The notes beneath the pieces are model-generated. The model was not told the DNA's origin, did no database searches, and was given only the letters and a program-made list of their open reading frames with translations. This document shows positions 61,479-64,000 of a stretch of 64,000 nt of DNA, one piece after another (positions within the stretch are counted from its first letter, which is position 1; every line of letters starts with the position of its first letter). Location of the stretch: positions 2,300,001 through 2,364,000 of the forward strand of contig CP065018.1 of the NCBI GenBank assembly GCA_016700415.1, read 5' to 3'. The DNA is from Flavobacteriales bacterium (GTDB lineage: Bacteria > Bacteroidota > Bacteroidia > Flavobacteriales_F > PHOS-HE28). Both the position numbers and the translations under genes were made by a program.

Positions 61479-61479
61479 T

Positions 61480-61737
61480 ATGGGACTCATGCAAACCCTC
61501 CTGCTCTCCTGCCGCAAGGCTGCGGAGCTCACCGAACGGCAGTCCTTCGCACCGCTTCCCGCCGGGCAAGCGGTCCAACTGTGGTTGCACGCCCGGATAT
61601 GTGCCGGCTGTAAGGCATACCAGCAACAGAGCAAGCTGATCGACTCGCTCCTCGAACAACGTGGCGATACGACCGTGCCCCTGCCTACCGGGCCGCTGGA
61701 GGAACGCATCATAGCAGCGGTCGACAGTAATAAATAG
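61480..61737 (+). CDS. Zinc-binding anti-sigma factor (small, soluble)
   Basis: 85 residues. Cys11, His37, Cys41 and Cys44 (LHARICAGCKAY) give the C-x25-H-x3-C-x2-C pattern of zinc-binding anti-sigma domains. No membrane segment, so it would be a cytoplasmic, redox- or metal-responsive partner of the sigma factor directly upstream. The residue pattern plus pairing support the call; the name is by family pattern. Confidence 0.8.
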   Translation: MGLMQTLLLSCRKAAELTERQSFAPLPAGQAVQLWLHARICAGCKAYQQQSKLIDSLLEQRGDTTVPLPTGPLEERIIAAVDSNK

Positions 61738-61762
61738 AATACCCAAAACGCTTCCGATCAAC

Positions 61763-62101
61763 ATGTCAAAGAAGTATTACGACCCGGCGGACCTCGGCAA
61801 ATTCGGTGATATCGCCGAGTTCCAGAAACCCTTGGCCGACAAGTTCTTCGCGTGGTACGGCGAGGTGTTCAAGGAAGGCGCGCTCACGGCACGGGAGAAA
61901 TCCTTGATCGCGCTGGCCGTGGCCCATGGCGTGCAATGCCCTTACTGCATTGACGCATATAGCACCGACGCGCTGGAGAAAGGCTGCAGCGAGGCCCAGA
62001 TGATGGAGGCCGTGCATGTGGCGGCCGCGATCCGCGGTGGGGCCACCTTGGTGCATGGCACACAGATGATGAACCATGTAAAGGACCTCACCGGGGCATG
62101 A
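61763..62101 (+). CDS. Arsenosugar-associated peroxidase-like protein (AhpD/CMD family)
   Basis: 112 residues with the CMD/AhpD fold and a CxxC pair, Cys59 and Cys62 (GVQCPYCIDAYS), followed by the family histidine region (TDALEKGCSEAQMMEAVHVA). Small alkyl-hydroperoxidase-like proteins of this type are neighbours of ArsS in arsenosugar clusters; reductase activity is inferred. The stop overlaps the ArsS start by 4 bases (ATGA). Confidence 0.85.
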   Translation: MSKKYYDPADLGKFGDIAEFQKPLADKFFAWYGEVFKEGALTAREKSLIALAVAHGVQCPYCIDAYSTDALEKGCSEAQMMEAVHVAAAIRGGATLVHGTQMMNHVKDLTGA

Positions 62102-63138
62102 AGAGCCTTCTGGCACAACACGCCTTGTTGAGCGCGACTTCCGAGCAACGGCTCGTGCTGGAGGATCCGGGTTCGGCACTACCGTTCTTCGCGGATAAAC
62201 TTGCTCAAAGCGGACTGCCCGAGCTGCGTTCCAGCGAGCTGGAAGTGCTACAGCTCAACCTGGGCCGTATGTGCAACCAGACCTGCGTGCATTGCCACGT
62301 GGACGCCGGCCCCGACCGCAAGGAGCGCATGAGCCGCGAGGTAATGGAGGATTGCCTGCACTCGCTCGACGCACACCCGGTACACACGGTGGACCTCACC
62401 GGCGGCGCGCCGGAGATGCACCCGGATTTCCGCTGGTTCGTGGAACGACTGAGCGAGAAGGGCTGTCACATCATCGTGCGCTGCAACCTCACGATCATCC
62501 TCGCCAACAAGAAGTACCACGACCTGCCGGAATTCTATCGCAAGCACAAGGTGGAAGTAGTGAGCTCGCTGCCCTTCTACACCGCCGACAGAACAGACCG
62601 CCAGCGCGGCAAGGGCGTCTTCGAACATTCCATCGAAGCCTTGAAGATGCTGAACGCCGTGGGCTACGGCATGCCGGACAGCGACCTCCAGCTGAACCTC
62701 GTGTACAACCCAGCAGGCGCGTTCCTGCCCGGTTCACAGGATGAATTGGAGAAACAGTTCAAGAAAAGCCTGATGGCCGACCACGGCATCCGGTTCCACA
62801 AGCTGTTCGCCATTACCAACCTGCCCATCAGCCGCTTCCTGGATTACTTGGTCCGAAAGGAACACTACGAAGAATACATGGAACGCTTGGTGAACGCCTT
62901 CAACCCCGCCGCAGTGAAAGGCGTGATGTGCCGCAACATGATCTCCGTCTCGCACGACGGCAGCATCTTCGACTGCGACTTCAACCAGATGTTGGATCTG
63001 CCATTGAGCGCCGGCATGCCGCGCCACATCCGTGATCTGGCCAAGGCGAACGTTGAAGGTCGGGTCATCGTCACGGGCAGGCATTGCTACGGATGCACTG
63101 CCGGTGCGGGCAGCAGTTGCGGCGGCACTGTGGCATGA
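62098..63138 (+). CDS. arsS: Arsenosugar biosynthesis radical SAM protein ArsS-like
   Basis: 346 residues. Radical SAM cluster ligands Cys59, Cys63 and Cys66 (MCNQTCVHCHVD), then TGGAPEMHP (SAM region) and a C-terminal cysteine cluster, CYGCTAGAGSSCGGT, near the end. ArsS is known to build 5'-deoxyadenosyl-methylarsine-type intermediates of arsenosugars from SAM. It is coupled by overlap to the peroxidase-like gene before and to the glycosyltransferase after. No arsM-type methyltransferase is present in the window. Confidence 0.88.
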   Translation: MKSLLAQHALLSATSEQRLVLEDPGSALPFFADKLAQSGLPELRSSELEVLQLNLGRMCNQTCVHCHVDAGPDRKERMSREVMEDCLHSLDAHPVHTVDLTGGAPEMHPDFRWFVERLSEKGCHIIVRCNLTIILANKKYHDLPEFYRKHKVEVVSSLPFYTADRTDRQRGKGVFEHSIEALKMLNAVGYGMPDSDLQLNLVYNPAGAFLPGSQDELEKQFKKSLMADHGIRFHKLFAITNLPISRFLDYLVRKEHYEEYMERLVNAFNPAAVKGVMCRNMISVSHDGSIFDCDFNQMLDLPLSAGMPRHIRDLAKANVEGRVIVTGRHCYGCTAGAGSSCGGTVA

Positions 63139-63731
63139 ACAGCAGGCCGTTGCTTCTTGTATTTCTGCGGGCTCCCGTGTTGGGGAAAGTGAAGACGCGC
63201 TTGGCGGCCACACTCGGGAAGGAGCGTGCATTGGTGATCTACAAGCGGTTGCTGCAGCATACCATCGAAGAAGGCGCGAAACTTGGCGTGGACCGCCAAG
63301 CGTGGTACTCCGATGACATTCCGCCGAATGAGCCATGCGCTGTATTGGGCTACTCCGTGCATCAGCAGATCGGAGCGGACCTCGGTGAACGCATGCAACG
63401 CGCGTTCGACAACGGCTTTGTGAATGGACACGGGCCGATCATCATCATCGGTACGGACCTGCCGCAGCTCTCGGAGGCACTGCTGCGCGAAGCGTTGAAG
63501 GCGCTGGGAACACACGACGCGGTGATCGGTCCGGCCAATGATGGCGGCTACTACCTCTTGGGCCTGCGGAAGCCCTGTGCGGAGCTCTTCCAAGGAAAAA
63601 CCTGGAGTACGGACACCGTTTTCAAGCGGACCACGGAAGACTTGGAACGGCTCGGCCGCACATGGGAAGCACTGCCGGAGCTGATCGACATCGACACCGA
63701 AGCGGACTTGGAGGCCACAGGGCTTCCTTAA
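63135..63731 (+). CDS. TIGR04282-type glycosyltransferase of the arsenosugar cluster
   Basis: 198 residues from the ATG at 63135, overlapping the ArsS stop by 4 bases (ATGA). Nucleotidyltransferase-like start (LLVFLRAPVLGKVKTRLAATLG), then IIIIGTDLPQLSEALLREAL and ANDGGYYLLGLRKP, as in the TIGR04282 family that neighbours ArsS. Expected to add a sugar to the arsenic product or a precursor; the substrate is unproven. The last gene of the cluster, 119 bases before sufC. Confidence 0.85.
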   Translation: MNSRPLLLVFLRAPVLGKVKTRLAATLGKERALVIYKRLLQHTIEEGAKLGVDRQAWYSDDIPPNEPCAVLGYSVHQQIGADLGERMQRAFDNGFVNGHGPIIIIGTDLPQLSEALLREALKALGTHDAVIGPANDGGYYLLGLRKPCAELFQGKTWSTDTVFKRTTEDLERLGRTWEALPELIDIDTEADLEATGLP

Positions 63732-63758
63732 GCGCTCCTTTCCCCTTTGTTCTCAGGC

Positions 63759-63789
63759 TTGTAAGCCATCGTTCGGGGGGCTACCTTTG
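63759..63789 (+). promoter_or_regulatory. Promoter for sufC
   Basis: A -33-type TTG (63759-63761) and the -7 box TACCTTTG (63782-63789), spaced 20 bases, the best-spaced pair in the window. Transcription would start near 63797, about 54 bases before the ATG. Confidence 0.6.
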
Positions 63790-63850
63790 CGTCCGATACC
63801 CTACTTAGAATCAATCCAAATAAGCCGATTATCGGCTGAGCCTGAACACT

Positions 63851-64000
63851 ATGCTGAAGATCCAAGAACTCCATGCCCGGATCGAGGGCAAGGAAATACT
63901 GAAAGGTCTCAACCTGGAAGTGAAGGCGGGAGAGATCCATGCCATCATGGGGCCGAATGGCAGCGGCAAGAGCACGCTGGCCAATGTGCTCGCGGGCCGT
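63851..64000 (+). CDS. sufC: SufC-type Fe-S assembly ATPase (N-terminal part, cut by window edge)
   Basis: 50 visible residues begin MLKIQELHARIEGKEILKGL and contain the Walker A motif GPNGSGKSTL. That matches SufC, the ABC-type ATPase of the SUF iron-sulfur assembly system. No stop before the window end. Alone in the visible part; sufB or sufD may follow. Confidence 0.85.
   Translation, partial: MLKIQELHARIEGKEILKGLNLEVKAGEIHAIMGPNGSGKSTLANVLAGR

Overview
The window looks like one contig end from a high-GC (about 58-60% by eye) member of the Bacteroidota, most likely Flavobacteriales. Evidence: secreted proteins with Bacteroidota surface domains (type IX secretion type A C-termini, CHU_C gliding-motility C-terminus, lamin-tail domains); an ileS - DksA/TraR-like - lspA operon; a long PurF; GH3-family and FMN-glutamate-synthase-family enzymes; and a recurring promoter -7 box of the Bacteroidota type (TAnnTTTG). 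Species-level placement cannot be read from the sequence.

Layout. 1-4.2 kb: end of accB, accC, then a small anchored protein and a large membrane protein. 4.3-9.2 kb: respiratory complex I genes nuoABCDEF, with a one-base frameshift in nuoD and no nuoG-N after nuoF. 9.3-20.5 kb: lamin-tail surface protein, asd, the ileS/DksA-like/lspA operon, and a leucine-rich-repeat surface protein. 21-24.5 kb: succinate dehydrogenase/fumarate reductase sdhCAB. 24.5-27.2 kb: a PIN-type toxin-antitoxin pair and a methionine aminotransferase/omega-amidase pair. 27.2-34.5 kb: a 1659-residue adhesin-like CHU_C protein, an Ig-like lipoprotein and free-methionine-sulfoxide reductase. 34.6-37.8 kb: M23 peptidase, GH3 protein, rhodanese-thioredoxin lipoprotein. 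38-39.5 kb: an AT-rich, probably acquired DUF1566 surface protein. 39.9-46.7 kb: Sua5, a ParE-type toxin-antitoxin pair, a seven-repeat secreted protein, dxr-rseP and a lone receiver protein. 46.7-56.2 kb: a P-domain surface protein, two oxidoreductases, purF and a lipoprotein. 56.3-59.8 kb: a truncated duplicate of a sterol-desaturase-family gene, a degenerate IS3-family element, then the intact gene with a small membrane protein and a rhodanese. 59.9-64 kb: a barrel-like protein, then an ECF sigma/anti-sigma pair heading an arsenosugar-type cluster (peroxidase-like protein, ArsS radical SAM, TIGR04282 glycosyltransferase), and the start of sufC.

How it works together. Most genes are core metabolism (fatty acid, lysine/threonine, purine, isoprenoid, respiration, envelope lipoproteins), interspersed with six large secreted proteins. 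Several intergenic gaps carry degenerate, partly palindromic repeat families. Many genes have the -7 box so close to the start codon that their mRNAs are probably leaderless or nearly so. No rRNA, tRNA, CRISPR array or prophage was seen. The most notable points are the DksA-like protein with a histone-like lysine/alanine tail, the sigma-factor-headed arsenosugar cluster, the IS/duplication scar, and two one-base G-run deletions (nuoD and the transposase) that may be sequence errors.
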